From: Candidatus Woesebacteria bacterium
GTDB lineage: Bacteria; Patescibacteriota; Microgenomatia; UBA1400; UBA12028
Direction of reading: 5' to 3'
Length of the DNA stretch: 44,970 nt
NCBI GenBank assembly: GCA_018060955.1
Contig: JAGOVC010000005.1
Coordinates: forward strand, 1 to 44,970
Made by a program: the position numbers and the translations under genes. Below, piece by piece: positions 18,247 through 27,491 of this stretch. The notes under the pieces are model-generated. The model worked only from the letters and a program-made list of their open reading frames with translations, did not search any database and was not told the DNA's origin. Every line of letters begins with the position of its first letter. Position 1 is the stretch's first letter.

Positions 18247-20853
18247 GTGACTATGGAAGCCTTCAGTACCCCAATGATGAAACAGTACCAAGCAATTAAG
18301 CAGCAACATGTGGACTGTTTATTGTTTTATAGAATGGGTGATTTCTATGAGCTGTTCTTGGATGATGCGTACATTGGAGCTAAAGTCCTCAATATTACAT
18401 TAACCAGCCGAGCAAAGGGGAAAGACGGCAGGATTCCGATGGCTGGGGTGCCCTATCACGCAGTTGATCCGTATCTCTCAAAGTTGGTAAAAGCCGGATA
18501 CAAAGTTGCGATTTGCGAACAGGTCGGTCTCCCGAGCAAGTACGGAATTGTAGACCGGGAAGTCGTTCGTATTGTGACTCCCGGAACAATTACTGATGAA
18601 CACGCGATTGAAAAAAAAGAGAATAACTTCTTGATTAGTCTCTCTGTTACTGCCTCATTGCTGACGATTGCTGCTTGTGATCTTTCCACTGGTCAAATCC
18701 AGATTATTGAACATGAAGGATCTCCACAAGCCTCCCTGCAAGATGAGCTGGCCCGCATTCAGCCTGCAGAATGCATCCTGTCTCCTGCTGATTATGCCAA
18801 CCCGGAACTATTGTCCTGGCTCAAAACGCAGAACGACATGAGCATTTTCCCTTTCAATGAGTGGCAATCGTTTGAACATCAAGCCTACTCATTATTGAAA
18901 TCACATTTCAACGTTAAGACGCTGGAACCCTTTGGAATCGATGACAAACCCCACGCGGTACTCACTGCCGCAACACTCCTCGGTTACCTTAAAGTCACTC
19001 AGAAGGATCGCCTGGGTCATATCAAAACCATGCACCTAACATCTCCCCAACAGTATCTGGAGATCGATCGATCAACCATGCTAAATTTAGAATTATTTTC
19101 AACGATTCGAAATAGAGATGATAAAGGATCCCTACTGTCTGTCATTGATTACACCAAAACGGCGATGGGAGGTCGTCTCCTCCGATCGTGGATTCGACAT
19201 CCACTCGCACATCGGGAACCATTAATTCGGCGCCTAGATGCTGTCGAGGACCTCGTTATCAACGCGTCCCTTTCCTCCACACTAGTAAAGACATTACTAA
19301 CCATCAGTGATATCGAGCGCGTTGTTTCTAGACTTGCCTTGGGCATAGGTAATCCACGAGATTTAATTTCGCTTAAAAATGCACTCCAGTCCGTGGTGCA
19401 GTTACAATCCGAATTAGCGATTGCAAGCTCATCGCTTCTTCAAGAATTAGCAACGGAAATTTCTGTTGCAGAGTTAGAAAAACTCCGTGCACACATCGAA
19501 AAGACAATCAATGAACAACCTCCGATTAATCCAAAAGAAGGAGGAATTATTCAGTCTGGTATCAGCGAAAAACTAGATGGGCTTCGAACAATTGTGGGAT
19601 CCGGAAAACAATGGATGCTTGAACTGGAAGCACAAGAGCGAAACGCAACCGGTATTAATTCTTTAAAAATCCGTTACAACAAGGTGTTTGGTTTTTATAT
19701 TGAAGTCACAAACGCTAATTTACTTTCTGTCCCCGCGACCTACCAACGTAAACAAACCATGGTTGGGGGAGAGCGTTTTACTACGCCTGCACTCAAACAA
19801 CGAGAAGTTCAAATTTTGCACGCACAGGAGCAAATCAATACCATTGAATTTGAATTGTTTACGGCTACTATCGCCACGGTTTTAGAATCCGTTGCGACGA
19901 TTCAACAAGCTGCACGAGCGGTTGCCACCATCGATGTACTTGTAGGTTTTAGTGAACTCGCAAGAAAATGGCACTATACCAAACCGACACTGTTGTACTC
20001 CGATGAGATTCGAATCACGGAAGGACGACATCCTGTTGTCGAACAATTAGAACTGGATACAGAATTTGTTCCCAACTCTGTTACCTTGAATACGACTAGT
20101 AACCAACTCCTGTTGCTCACCGGTCCAAATATGGCGGGAAAGTCTGTACTCATTCGACAAGTTGCTTTGATTGTGCTGTTGTGTCAGCTAGGGAGTTTTG
20201 TTCCCGCAACCAAAGCGCACCTTGGACTAGTTGATAAACTTTTTGTCCGAAGCGGGGCGTCCGATATGATCACCGCAGGGCTATCGACCTTCATGGTTGA
20301 AATGGTAGAAACTGCATATATTCTCAATCACGCCACACCGAAAAGTCTGATTGTGATGGATGAGATTGGTCGCGGAACAAGTACCTATGACGGCATCAGT
20401 ATTGCGTGGGCAATCGCCGCAAATCTGGTATCCCCAACAGGAATTCAAGCAAAAACCTTATTTGCCACCCATTATCATGAACTCCAAGCACTGGAGAAAG
20501 AATACCCTACCAAAATTCAGAATATGCATTTAGCAGTTGATCATCGCAATGATCAACTAGTCTTTTTGCACACGCTGCAGCCTGGTGGTGCCTCCCACAG
20601 TTTTGGAGTCGCAGTTGCTCGACTTGCTGGAATCCCATCCACAGTCATTGAGGATGCTTCCAAAATCTTAGCGTCACTAGAACAGCGCAGTGCCCCTTTA
20701 GCAGTCCATGAAGAATCAACACTACCTCCAAGAACTGCGACTGCAGTACTTCAGTCACTTGGAAAAATCGATTTGTTAACCACCACCCCGTTGCAAGCTT
20801 TGTCCATACTTGCAACGCTGCAGGAACAGCTCAATAAGAATGAGATTCCTTAA
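18247..20853 (+). CDS. mutS: DNA mismatch repair protein MutS
   Basis: Mismatch-recognition ATPase of 866-868 residues. The N-terminal mismatch-binding domain has the [13 protein letters not shown] block with the Phe-x-Glu reading motif (F/E in FYELF), followed by connector, core, clamp and ATPase domains. The Walker A is TGPNMAGKS; further blocks are [35 protein letters not shown] and ATHYHEL. A C-terminal MutL/dimerisation tail is present but short. The start may be the GTG at 18247 or the ATG two codons later (18253); neither has a well-spaced Shine-Dalgarno. mutL follows 47 bp downstream. Confidence 0.97.
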   Translation: MTMEAFSTPMMKQYQAIKQQHVDCLLFYRMGDFYELFLDDAYIGAKVLNITLTSRAKGKDGRIPMAGVPYHAVDPYLSKLVKAGYKVAICEQVGLPSKYGIVDREVVRIVTPGTITDEHAIEKKENNFLISLSVTASLLTIAACDLSTGQIQIIEHEGSPQASLQDELARIQPAECILSPADYANPELLSWLKTQNDMSIFPFNEWQSFEHQAYSLLKSHFNVKTLEPFGIDDKPHAVLTAATLLGYLKVTQKDRLGHIKTMHLTSPQQYLEIDRSTMLNLELFSTIRNRDDKGSLLSVIDYTKTAMGGRLLRSWIRHPLAHREPLIRRLDAVEDLVINASLSSTLVKTLLTISDIERVVSRLALGIGNPRDLISLKNALQSVVQLQSELAIASSSLLQELATEISVAELEKLRAHIEKTINEQPPINPKEGGIIQSGISEKLDGLRTIVGSGKQWMLELEAQERNATGINSLKIRYNKVFGFYIEVTNANLLSVPATYQRKQTMVGGERFTTPALKQREVQILHAQEQINTIEFELFTATIATVLESVATIQQAARAVATIDVLVGFSELARKWHYTKPTLLYSDEIRITEGRHPVVEQLELDTEFVPNSVTLNTTSNQLLLLTGPNMAGKSVLIRQVALIVLLCQLGSFVPATKAHLGLVDKLFVRSGASDMITAGLSTFMVEMVETAYILNHATPKSLIVMDEIGRGTSTYDGISIAWAIAANLVSPTGIQAKTLFATHYHELQALEKEYPTKIQNMHLAVDHRNDQLVFLHTLQPGGASHSFGVAVARLAGIPSTVIEDASKILASLEQRSAPLAVHEESTLPPRTATAVLQSLGKIDLLTTTPLQALSILATLQEQLNKNEIP

Positions 20854-20900
20854 AACTGGCATTTTTGTATTTAACTTGAAATCTGGTATCGTAAGTACCC

Positions 20901-22586
20901 ATGCCTATCATCCAATTATCAGAGGACGTCGTCTCAAAAATCGCTGCAGGAGAAGTGATTGAACGTCCCGCTTATGCGCTCAAGGAATTAATCGAGAATG
21001 CAATCGATGCACAGGCAACTCGAATTGCCATCGACCTGAAGGCTGCTGGCTTACAAGAACTTCGCATTAAAGACAACGGGATTGGAATGACCAAGGAAGA
21101 TCTCCTTCTTTCCTTTCGGCCCCATACCACCAGTAAGATACATACAGCCGATGATATCTCCCATCTTAGTTCATTAGGATTTCGTGGCGAGGCGCTAGCA
21201 AGTATTGCAGCCATCAGTCGACTCACCATTCGGAGCCGACAGCAATCGTCTTCGCTCGGGTATCAAGTTGTCATTTCGCACGGTCAAATTGAGGATGAGG
21301 GACCAATTGGCATGTCCGTAGGTACTGTCATCATTGTAGAAGGTTTATTCGACACTGTGCCTGCACGTAAAGCATTTTTAAAGTCGACATCAACAGAGCT
21401 TCGTCACTGTGTTGTCATTGTTTCCAGTTTGGCATTGGCGTATCCAACCGTTGATTTTAAACTGTTGCATCTTAAAAAGATTCTTCTTGATCTCCCCGCT
21501 ACCACGAAGCGCACTGAACGTATTTTCTCTGTGGTTGGCAGTTCAATGGGTTCGCAGCTGCTTCCGCTTAACTACGAGGATTCGTATTTAAAGCTAGACG
21601 GGTTTATCGCACGACCGCATGCAACTAGTGGATCTGTAAAATCGTATCTATTTATCAACGGTCGAAAGATTTCTGATCATCTCGTTGCCCAAGCAGTAAA
21701 AGATGCGTACGGGACACTGCTTGAACAAGCAGCTACTCCTTTTTCTATTTTATTTCTCACCCTCCCCCCAGAAACAATTGACGTTAATATCCATCCAAAA
21801 AAAGAAACGGTGTTGTTTCTCCACAAAGAATCCATCTATACCAGCATGAAAACGGCGGTGGGAGAAGCACTATTGGCACATAATATAACCTATGCTAACG
21901 TTAGTTTCCTTTCGCCCTCAACACGAAGTCAATCGACAACCTCAGAATTGGCAATTGATCTTAAAGAGCATGTTCTTCCCTGGCAGCCTGGTGATACTCC
22001 AACCATGGAATACTCTTCCCTAATGCAAATTCAGAACACCTATATTGTGGCGTCAACTCCACAAGGTGTACTTCTCGTGGACCAGCACGCAGCGCATGAG
22101 CGAATCCTATACAACCAATTTCATCAAGCTGCGCAACAACAAATCCAAAGCATTGAAACAGTAAAGATAGAACCAGGTGTAATTGTTTCACTACCTGTGA
22201 CAGACATACTGTTAATAACTGACCACCTTAAATTCTTTACATCGATTGGACTTGAACTGGAGGCATTTGATACGACCTCGGTTCGAGTCAATACGATTCC
22301 AATCGTCTTCAAGGATGTACCCCCTCAGGACCTTATTAATCTTTTTCTTGCTGATCTATCGATTGGAAAACGACAGCCTTCCACGGAAAAAATGCTGCAT
22401 CGAATGTTATCGACTCTTGCCTGCAAAGCGGCCATAAAAGCGGGAGATCCCCTCTCCAATATGGAATGTATTCGTCTATTAACTGAGCTTGATACACAAC
22501 CACAAAGCTTCTCCTGTCCCCATGGTCGGCCGACAAAGATTCTTGTCTCCATCCAACAGTTAGAAAAAATGTTTAAACGACGATAG
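20901..22586 (+). CDS. mutL: DNA mismatch repair protein MutL with altered endonuclease motif
   Basis: A 561-residue GHKL ATPase that couples MutS to strand incision. The N-terminal half has KIAAGEVIERPAYALKELIENAIDA, DNGIGM, HTTSKI and FRGEALASIAA. The C-terminal half has MutL dimerisation/endonuclease motifs: VDQHAAHERILYN, ACKAAIKAGDPLS and CPHGRP. In endonuclease-type MutL proteins the first is DQHA(x)2E(x)4E; here the second Glu is Asn (codon AAC), while the other motifs remain. The enzyme is therefore of the nicking type by descent, with possibly changed metal binding. A weak TTGTAT/TATCGT promoter lies before the ATG in the mutS-mutL gap. Confidence 0.96.
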   Translation: MPIIQLSEDVVSKIAAGEVIERPAYALKELIENAIDAQATRIAIDLKAAGLQELRIKDNGIGMTKEDLLLSFRPHTTSKIHTADDISHLSSLGFRGEALASIAAISRLTIRSRQQSSSLGYQVVISHGQIEDEGPIGMSVGTVIIVEGLFDTVPARKAFLKSTSTELRHCVVIVSSLALAYPTVDFKLLHLKKILLDLPATTKRTERIFSVVGSSMGSQLLPLNYEDSYLKLDGFIARPHATSGSVKSYLFINGRKISDHLVAQAVKDAYGTLLEQAATPFSILFLTLPPETIDVNIHPKKETVLFLHKESIYTSMKTAVGEALLAHNITYANVSFLSPSTRSQSTTSELAIDLKEHVLPWQPGDTPTMEYSSLMQIQNTYIVASTPQGVLLVDQHAAHERILYNQFHQAAQQQIQSIETVKIEPGVIVSLPVTDILLITDHLKFFTSIGLELEAFDTTSVRVNTIPIVFKDVPPQDLINLFLADLSIGKRQPSTEKMLHRMLSTLACKAAIKAGDPLSNMECIRLLTELDTQPQSFSCPHGRPTKILVSIQQLEKMFKRR

Positions 22587-22631
22587 AGAGTGTGAGGTTT
22601 CTTGGAGAACGATTCACTTTTAAAGATGGCA

Positions 22632-23912
22632 CTACAGAATGTGCTGAATCGTTTGAACGTCTAGTTTAATCTGTGTCACCAGCGCATCGGGAGTTTTAAA
22701 GTTCATAACCGGTCGAATGAATTGGATGAATTCAATTTTGATTGTCTCGTTGTGTAAATCGGCAGTAGGGATGGAATGATTGTCCAAAATAAAAGCTTCC
22801 AAGCTTTTGGCTTTTTCCTTAAATGCAGGAACCGGGCCATAATGCAACGCTGCTTTATATGATTTCTTATGTACTGTGACATACGCAGCATAGATTCCTT
22901 CTTTGATGGTCAGAGTAGCCGGAATCGCAAAGTTTATTGTTGGAACTCCCATTTTCTTTCCCCGACCTTTTCCAGCGATCTTTTTAGCAAAGATTGTCTG
23001 GCGCTCACTTTTTAGCATCCCTAGTCGGTAGGCAGAAAATAGCAACACAATTGCAGCCAGATATTGGGATGGAACCAAAGTTGTCTTGAATACAACCGCA
23101 TCAATGATTACCGCTGTCACTGGGAATAATAGTTCAAGTAACGTCGCTATTTTTGCTTCTACTAATGCGAGACCCTTGTAATAGATCACCATAGCGACCA
23201 TTCCAGTAGAAAGTGCAATCATTGCAAAACGTAAAAGTTGGGAACCATTAATTTCCACAAGCTGCAATGATGTCCCACTCCATAGAATCCAGACGAACGC
23301 AAAAAGGGTTGCCAACATGAAACGCATTCCAGTGACTACCACATCAGGCTTCGTACGCAACGCAATCTTGGAAAAAATCGTTGAAGTGCCCCAGAGTGCT
23401 GCTGCTCCCAATGCATACAGCGCCGCAATCACAGTTGCACTCCCGGTATTGAAGTTAATCATTCCGTTAGGAAATGTCACAAAGAAAGCAGCGATTACTG
23501 AAATAGCCATAAAACGCAAATACTCTTTCGTAAGGCGTTCTTTTAATACAATCGTTGCTGCAATGATCACAAAAAGTGGTTGGAGCTTTTGAAGCAAGAA
23601 CACCACACTAAATGAGATGAATTGAACTTTAGTTAAGGCAGTCGTGAACCATAAAGTTCCCAGCAAGCTGGAGAAAAATGCAATCAGACTCAGGTTTATG
23701 AGTTGGGAACGAGAAAATGTAGAGAGATGTTTTCGATCACGCCAAAGGAATGGGGTTAAGAACAGCAGACCTAACAGATGCTCAAAAAACACAATATGTA
23801 ATGGTGGGATCGAGTACAAACTTCTTCGAAGGACTCCATCAGCTGCCCACAATAATGCGGCAAGCATAATCAATAGAGGACCTTTGCGTGAAACTACAGA
23901 TAAACGATTCAT
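22632..23912 (-). CDS. EamA/DMT-family transporter fused to a C-terminal riboflavin kinase domain
   Basis: A single 426-residue chain. Residues 1-298 are ten membrane helices forming two EamA repeats (first around MLAALLWAADGVLRRSLY, second around LYALGAAALWGTSTIFSKI). Residues about 305-426 are a flavokinase domain (PF01687): AGKGRGKKMGVPTINF with the Mg/ATP-binding PTxN motif (P324, T325, N327), EGIYAAYV, HYGPVPAF, the catalytic-region Glu of KSLEAFILDN (about residue 371), and a C-terminal IEFIQFIRPVMNFKTPDALVTQI. Known DMT riboflavin carriers (RibN, ImpX) make riboflavin the likely substrate, so the kinase could trap it as FMN. No FAD-synthetase domain is attached. It is 19 bp after the small gene at 23932-24162. 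The fusion sits in one open frame with no gap. Confidence 0.88.
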   Translation of the reverse strand: MNRLSVVSRKGPLLIMLAALLWAADGVLRRSLYSIPPLHIVFFEHLLGLLFLTPFLWRDRKHLSTFSRSQLINLSLIAFFSSLLGTLWFTTALTKVQFISFSVVFLLQKLQPLFVIIAATIVLKERLTKEYLRFMAISVIAAFFVTFPNGMINFNTGSATVIAALYALGAAALWGTSTIFSKIALRTKPDVVVTGMRFMLATLFAFVWILWSGTSLQLVEINGSQLLRFAMIALSTGMVAMVIYYKGLALVEAKIATLLELLFPVTAVIIDAVVFKTTLVPSQYLAAIVLLFSAYRLGMLKSERQTIFAKKIAGKGRGKKMGVPTINFAIPATLTIKEGIYAAYVTVHKKSYKAALHYGPVPAFKEKAKSLEAFILDNHSIPTADLHNETIKIEFIQFIRPVMNFKTPDALVTQIKLDVQTIQHIL

Positions 23913-23931
23913 AGTGAAAAGTATGAGTGAC

Positions 23932-24162
23932 CTAAGGGGTTGAGGATTCCATTGGAACTATTTCCAGTGGAGCTAATGGATCTGTGTCAGGATTTTTTGT
24001 TCTACGTTGCACAAAAAGACCAATTCCGATTAATCCTACGATTACGGCAATGAAAAGTACTGCCTTTAGTTGTTTATGTTTTGACTGCTCTAAAACGACT
24101 GGATCTGTTAGATCTGCCAAAGGATCGTCCATATGCACAGAGTATCCCAGAGAAGGTTGCAT
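23932..24162 (-). CDS. Small single-pass membrane protein, unknown function
   Basis: A 76-residue protein with one membrane helix (about 33-51, AVLFIAVIVGLIGIGLFV), a polar acidic N-terminus and a Pro/Glu-rich C-terminal tail. An internal ATG at 24132 (MDDPLADL) gives a 66-residue form and is preceded by GATACT with an 8-nt gap, so it may be the real start. It lies 19 bp upstream of the transporter-kinase fusion on the same strand. No family recognised. Confidence 0.6.
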   Translation of the reverse strand: MQPSLGYSVHMDDPLADLTDPVVLEQSKHKQLKAVLFIAVIVGLIGIGLFVQRRTKNPDTDPLAPLEIVPMESSTP

Positions 24163-24228
24163 TTTGCAATAGAATTACAGAGACCCATTCCTTGTAGAAA
24201 GAGAAGCCAGCAAGAGTACACTATAATC

Positions 24229-24510
24229 ATGAACAAACTCTGGTTTAAAGCAAAATCGTATGGTTGGGGATGGACACCTGCCACCAAAGAAGGCTGGATC
24301 GTAACAGTTCTGTTTCTGGTGTTAACGTTTGTCAATTCTGCAGGAATTTCCCAGCTCTCTTTGCTCAATCGACTCCCTGAAGCATCCGACTTTTTTCTTT
24401 TCTATGCATTTCAAACAGTGCTTATTGTTGGCCTGTTAGTCATCTGCTACCTAAAAGGTGAAAAACCATCGTGGCGTTGGGGTGATCAACCCAAAAAGAA
24501 GAAGAAATAG
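24229..24510 (+). CDS. Small two-helix membrane protein of a type seen in CPR genomes
   Basis: A 93-residue protein. The N-terminal block YGWGWTPATKEGWIVTVLF recalls an unnamed small-protein type common in Patescibacteria with a G-[WY]-G-W-x-P-A-T-x-x-G-W signature (recalled from memory, not searched). Two helices (about 17-37 and 55-75) are followed by a basic Lys-rich tail. The frame is open upstream to 24133, but that part reads as the reverse of the neighbouring gene; the ATG at 24229 is preceded by TACACT at exactly 6 nt and fits the conserved N-terminus. Function unknown. Confidence 0.8.
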   Translation: MNKLWFKAKSYGWGWTPATKEGWIVTVLFLVLTFVNSAGISQLSLLNRLPEASDFFLFYAFQTVLIVGLLVICYLKGEKPSWRWGDQPKKKKK

Positions 24511-24546
24511 CAACATTTCACTTTATTCAAGAAATAGCATATTGAT

Positions 24547-24587
24547 TGTAAGCAAGAATAATGTTCTGCTTACAGTACGCATTTTTT
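24547..24587 (+). terminator. Long dyad between the small membrane gene and the GH5 gene (terminator or operator)
   Basis: TGTAAGCA (24547-24554) and TGCTTACA (24567-24574) are perfect inverted arms, extended inward by AGAA/TTC with one bulged A around the loop TAATG. A T-run follows at 24582-24587, 7 nt after the arm, so it could be a Rho-independent terminator for the gene at 24229. The TGCTTACA arm also occurs before the GH130 operon (9003-9010), so an operator role for the glycan genes is the alternative. Confidence 0.45.
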
Positions 24588-24611
24588 ACTATTCCCCAAA
24601 AAGGTTGATGT

Positions 24612-26708
24612 ATGGCTAAAAAGAAAAAATACTCTTCTCCCCTCTTTCAAAAGAACTTTTTACTCTTCCTCTTCTTAGTCATCAGTGTCTTCGTTACCGT
24701 AGGATTTTTAGTCATACAAAAAATGAATTTTGATTCTCGTTCAAAGGCTGCGTTGGAATCAACCGATTTCCTTCAGGCGCAAGGATCTGATCTTGTTTAC
24801 AAAGGGATCAAGGTCACACTTCGAGGCGTGAACTTTGACAACATTCCAGCAATGGGGGCAGGAATCGGAAATAATAACATTGATAACATGTCCATTGGCG
24901 AGGCGGACTATAAATTACTCTCCTCCTACGGAAGTAATCACGCACGATTAGGATTAAGTTACACGTGGTGGGAAAAAAACCCCACAAAATTCTTCCAAGT
25001 TCTAGATCAGCATGTCAAATGGGCGAAAGACAATAATATTTGGTTAGCTCTGCTTACCTTCACAAACCCTGACGGTAACGACGGCTGTTATGAAGGGTAC
25101 GGAAACTACTGTAGTCTATGGACCAATACAACCTATCAAACACAACTCACAAACTTTTGGATCGCAATTGCATCGCGCTATGCAAATGAGCCTGCAGTCG
25201 CGGGTTACGATCTAGTCAATGAGCCCACACCTCCAGGTCCAGGCTGGTGTAACACCTGGTGGGATTTGGCACAAAAAATGCGCAATAGTGTTGCGCAAGT
25301 TGCTCCCAACCAGTTAGTCTTCATTGAAGCGTGTGATGATCCATCCTTTGCACGTGTGTTCAAAGAACCCAATGGCACGAAGGCAAAGAACGTCGTGTAC
25401 GAAGTGCATGACTATGATCCAATGCGTATTTCACACCCTGGTTATAACGCCGTAAATACAACGGCCGCCTATCCTGGTGAAGCCTCAACTTGGATCGACG
25501 GTGTACAAAAAACAATATTCTTTGATAAGAGTACATTCCAAGGGACTCGATATCCCGAATACAGTACCGCCAAACGGTATTCAGTAGACTGGGCGAAGCA
25601 GAATGATGTTCCTCTCTACATTGGAGAATGGGGTGCACAAGGCTGGACGAAAGGATACATTCAGTACATTAAAGATAAGGGATCTCTGTATACTTCACTT
25701 GGGGTTAGCCACGCATACTACACCTGGAAACACGAAGTAACAAATGGATGGCGATGGGGTGTATTCACTCGCGAATCCTTAGTTAGTCCAGAACCAGAGA
25801 AAGTAGAAGCAATGAAGGTGTCTTTAGTATCCTCCATTCGACCGAACTTTGGTGGAGGTGCCGTAATTACACCTGCTCCTACCAGCGTTCCATCTGTGAT
25901 GCCCACGACTGCTCCGACCACAGTCCCAGTGACCCCTGTCCCGACAACCACATCGACACCGATCACATCCAGTACTCCAAGACCGAGTGTTACTCCGATT
26001 GCGACCTCTGTTGCCGGGTATCCAAAGCTCTTGGTTGGAACGTCCTCAAAGGTTACGATCACTGAGGAGAAGCCACGCAGTGATACGAAGGTTTATCTGA
26101 AGGCAGGCTTTGATAGCAGTGTCACTGGCTACCAAGTGGACTGGTATATCAATGGGAAGTGGTCAACCAGTGATAAAACTGCTCCCTTCTATCTAGGTGG
26201 AGACTCAAGTGGCCAGCCAAACGGATATGTGATTCCAAATGGCACAACTTCCATTCGTGCGGTTGTCTACTACTCAGGACAGAGTTTCATCGATACAACG
26301 GTGCAGTACTCGATTGGAACGACGAGTACTCCAATTAGTTCTGTGATTCCTACATCAACACCGCGGCCTTCGACTACACCAAGCCCTGTTCCTGTTACTC
26401 AAAGCGTAACGGGAAACATTGATATCTTCAATGAATGGTCAACAGGATACTGTGCTCGAATTGTTGTCCGAAATAATACGAATAAGCGTGCTAAAAGTTG
26501 GAAATTCTACTTTGATCTCAATAGTGCATCGTTTACCAGTAAATGGAATGGATCATTCTTTAACCTGTTTGGAAGAATCACTGTAACACCAAACACCAAC
26601 ATCATCTACTTACCTGCCTACGGCATGAATAATGCTGTAGACTACTGTGCGACCAAAAAAGGAACGAATTGGAAACCGACAAACATTACGGTTACCGCTC
26701 AGTTCTAA
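24612..26708 (+). CDS. Surface GH5-family glycanase (cellulase/mannanase type) with Ig-like and CBM2-like domains
   Basis: A 698-residue modular enzyme. Residues 1-40 are a Lys-rich N-terminus and signal or anchor helix (LLFLFLVISVFVTVGFLVI). A GH5 TIM barrel spans about 50-415, with RGVNFDN, the acid/base Glu204 in DLVNEPTP and the nucleophile Glu339 in YIGEWGAQ. A Pro/Thr linker (about 420-470) leads to an Ig-like module (about 473-570), a second Ser/Thr/Pro linker, and a C-terminal CBM2-like module (about 600-698) with paired cysteines and Trp in SWKFYFDL and SKWNGSFF. It should hydrolyse an extracellular beta-glucan or beta-mannan. The start has AAGG spaced 7 nt from ATG. Such a multidomain polysaccharidase is notable in a reduced genome. 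Confidence 0.88.
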   Translation: MAKKKKYSSPLFQKNFLLFLFLVISVFVTVGFLVIQKMNFDSRSKAALESTDFLQAQGSDLVYKGIKVTLRGVNFDNIPAMGAGIGNNNIDNMSIGEADYKLLSSYGSNHARLGLSYTWWEKNPTKFFQVLDQHVKWAKDNNIWLALLTFTNPDGNDGCYEGYGNYCSLWTNTTYQTQLTNFWIAIASRYANEPAVAGYDLVNEPTPPGPGWCNTWWDLAQKMRNSVAQVAPNQLVFIEACDDPSFARVFKEPNGTKAKNVVYEVHDYDPMRISHPGYNAVNTTAAYPGEASTWIDGVQKTIFFDKSTFQGTRYPEYSTAKRYSVDWAKQNDVPLYIGEWGAQGWTKGYIQYIKDKGSLYTSLGVSHAYYTWKHEVTNGWRWGVFTRESLVSPEPEKVEAMKVSLVSSIRPNFGGGAVITPAPTSVPSVMPTTAPTTVPVTPVPTTTSTPITSSTPRPSVTPIATSVAGYPKLLVGTSSKVTITEEKPRSDTKVYLKAGFDSSVTGYQVDWYINGKWSTSDKTAPFYLGGDSSGQPNGYVIPNGTTSIRAVVYYSGQSFIDTTVQYSIGTTSTPISSVIPTSTPRPSTTPSPVPVTQSVTGNIDIFNEWSTGYCARIVVRNNTNKRAKSWKFYFDLNSASFTSKWNGSFFNLFGRITVTPNTNIIYLPAYGMNNAVDYCATKKGTNWKPTNITVTAQF

Positions 26709-26734
26709 ACAAACTATTCTTGAAATGTAGTAGA

Positions 26735-26771
26735 AGAGCCAATGCACTACAACGCATTGGCTCTTTGTGTT
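26735..26771 (+). terminator. Rho-independent terminator of the GH5 gene
   Basis: AGAGCCAATGC (26735-26745) and GCATTGGCTCT (26754-26764) form a perfect 11-bp stem with an 8-nt loop, followed by a T-rich tract (TTTGTGTTG). It begins 26 bp after the GH5 stop and is placed before the convergent gene at 26850. Confidence 0.82.
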
Positions 26772-26849
26772 GTACGGGAAAAAAATAATAAAATAGCCAA
26801 ATCACCACCAGGGGATGCTACCTACAGTACTGTGATAACTGAAATAGAA

Positions 26850-27446
26850 TTAGAAGCTGCCAGTAACTATGTCGCCTGCTCGTTTATACGAAGCAATGAT
26901 CACTCCAGATGGTGTCACGCTAGATTTGACTAGTGAATAGGCTGCGGGAAGTGTCCCTGTTTCAAATAATCGCTTCCCCTTCCCCAAGGTTACTGGGAAA
27001 ATCTTTAACCATAATTCATCCACAACATCATAGCTTAATAGTGTCTGCAGAAAGCTTGCGCTGCCATGCACTTGAATATCCGGGCCATCCATCTCTTTGA
27101 GTTTTTCTACTTCAGCTTTTAAATCACCTTTCAAAAACACGGTCTTTTCCCAGGAATGCTCGGTCAATGTAGTCGAAGCTACATATTTGGTTGCAGCATT
27201 GATGCCTGCTCCATCTTCTGGATGATCTGGCCAATAGGAGGCAAAGATCTCAAACGTTTTACGACCTAACAATAAATCAAAGGGTTTGGACATTTGATCA
27301 CCCATTTCATTTCCAAGCACTTCGTCAAAGTAGGGAACGGCCCATCCTCCAAATTTAAAATCACCACTAGGGTCTTCTGTCGGGCCACCGGGGGCTTGCA
27401 TGACTCCATCCAGACTTAAGAAGGTTAAGACAATTAGTTTTCTCAT
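26850..27446 (-). CDS. RibD C-terminal/dihydrofolate reductase-like family protein
   Basis: A 198-residue protein of the bacterial bifunctional deaminase-reductase C-terminal fold (PF01872; YyaP/YwjB type). Typical blocks are MRKLIVLTFLSLDGVMQAPGG at the N-terminus, DLLLGRKTFEIFASYWP, YVASTTL, DIQVHGSASFLQTLL and ELWLKIFPVTLGKGKRLF, giving an NAD(P)H-binding reductase fold. Stand-alone members are not riboflavin enzymes as a rule and the substrate is unknown. TAGAAT stands exactly 6 nt before the ATG, with a weak TTCAAG 17 bp further up, and no Shine-Dalgarno is present. Confidence 0.88.
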   Translation of the reverse strand: MRKLIVLTFLSLDGVMQAPGGPTEDPSGDFKFGGWAVPYFDEVLGNEMGDQMSKPFDLLLGRKTFEIFASYWPDHPEDGAGINAATKYVASTTLTEHSWEKTVFLKGDLKAEVEKLKEMDGPDIQVHGSASFLQTLLSYDVVDELWLKIFPVTLGKGKRLFETGTLPAAYSLVKSSVTPSGVIIASYKRAGDIVTGSF

Positions 27447-27491
27447 GGCAACATTCTACCAGGAATATATGCGCGCTTGAAGATATAAGTG

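Noticed and set aside
23913-24228. FMN riboswitch upstream of the transporter-kinase fusion
   Set aside because: The gap to the upstream gene is 19 bp, and no RFN-like conserved blocks were seen before that gene either.
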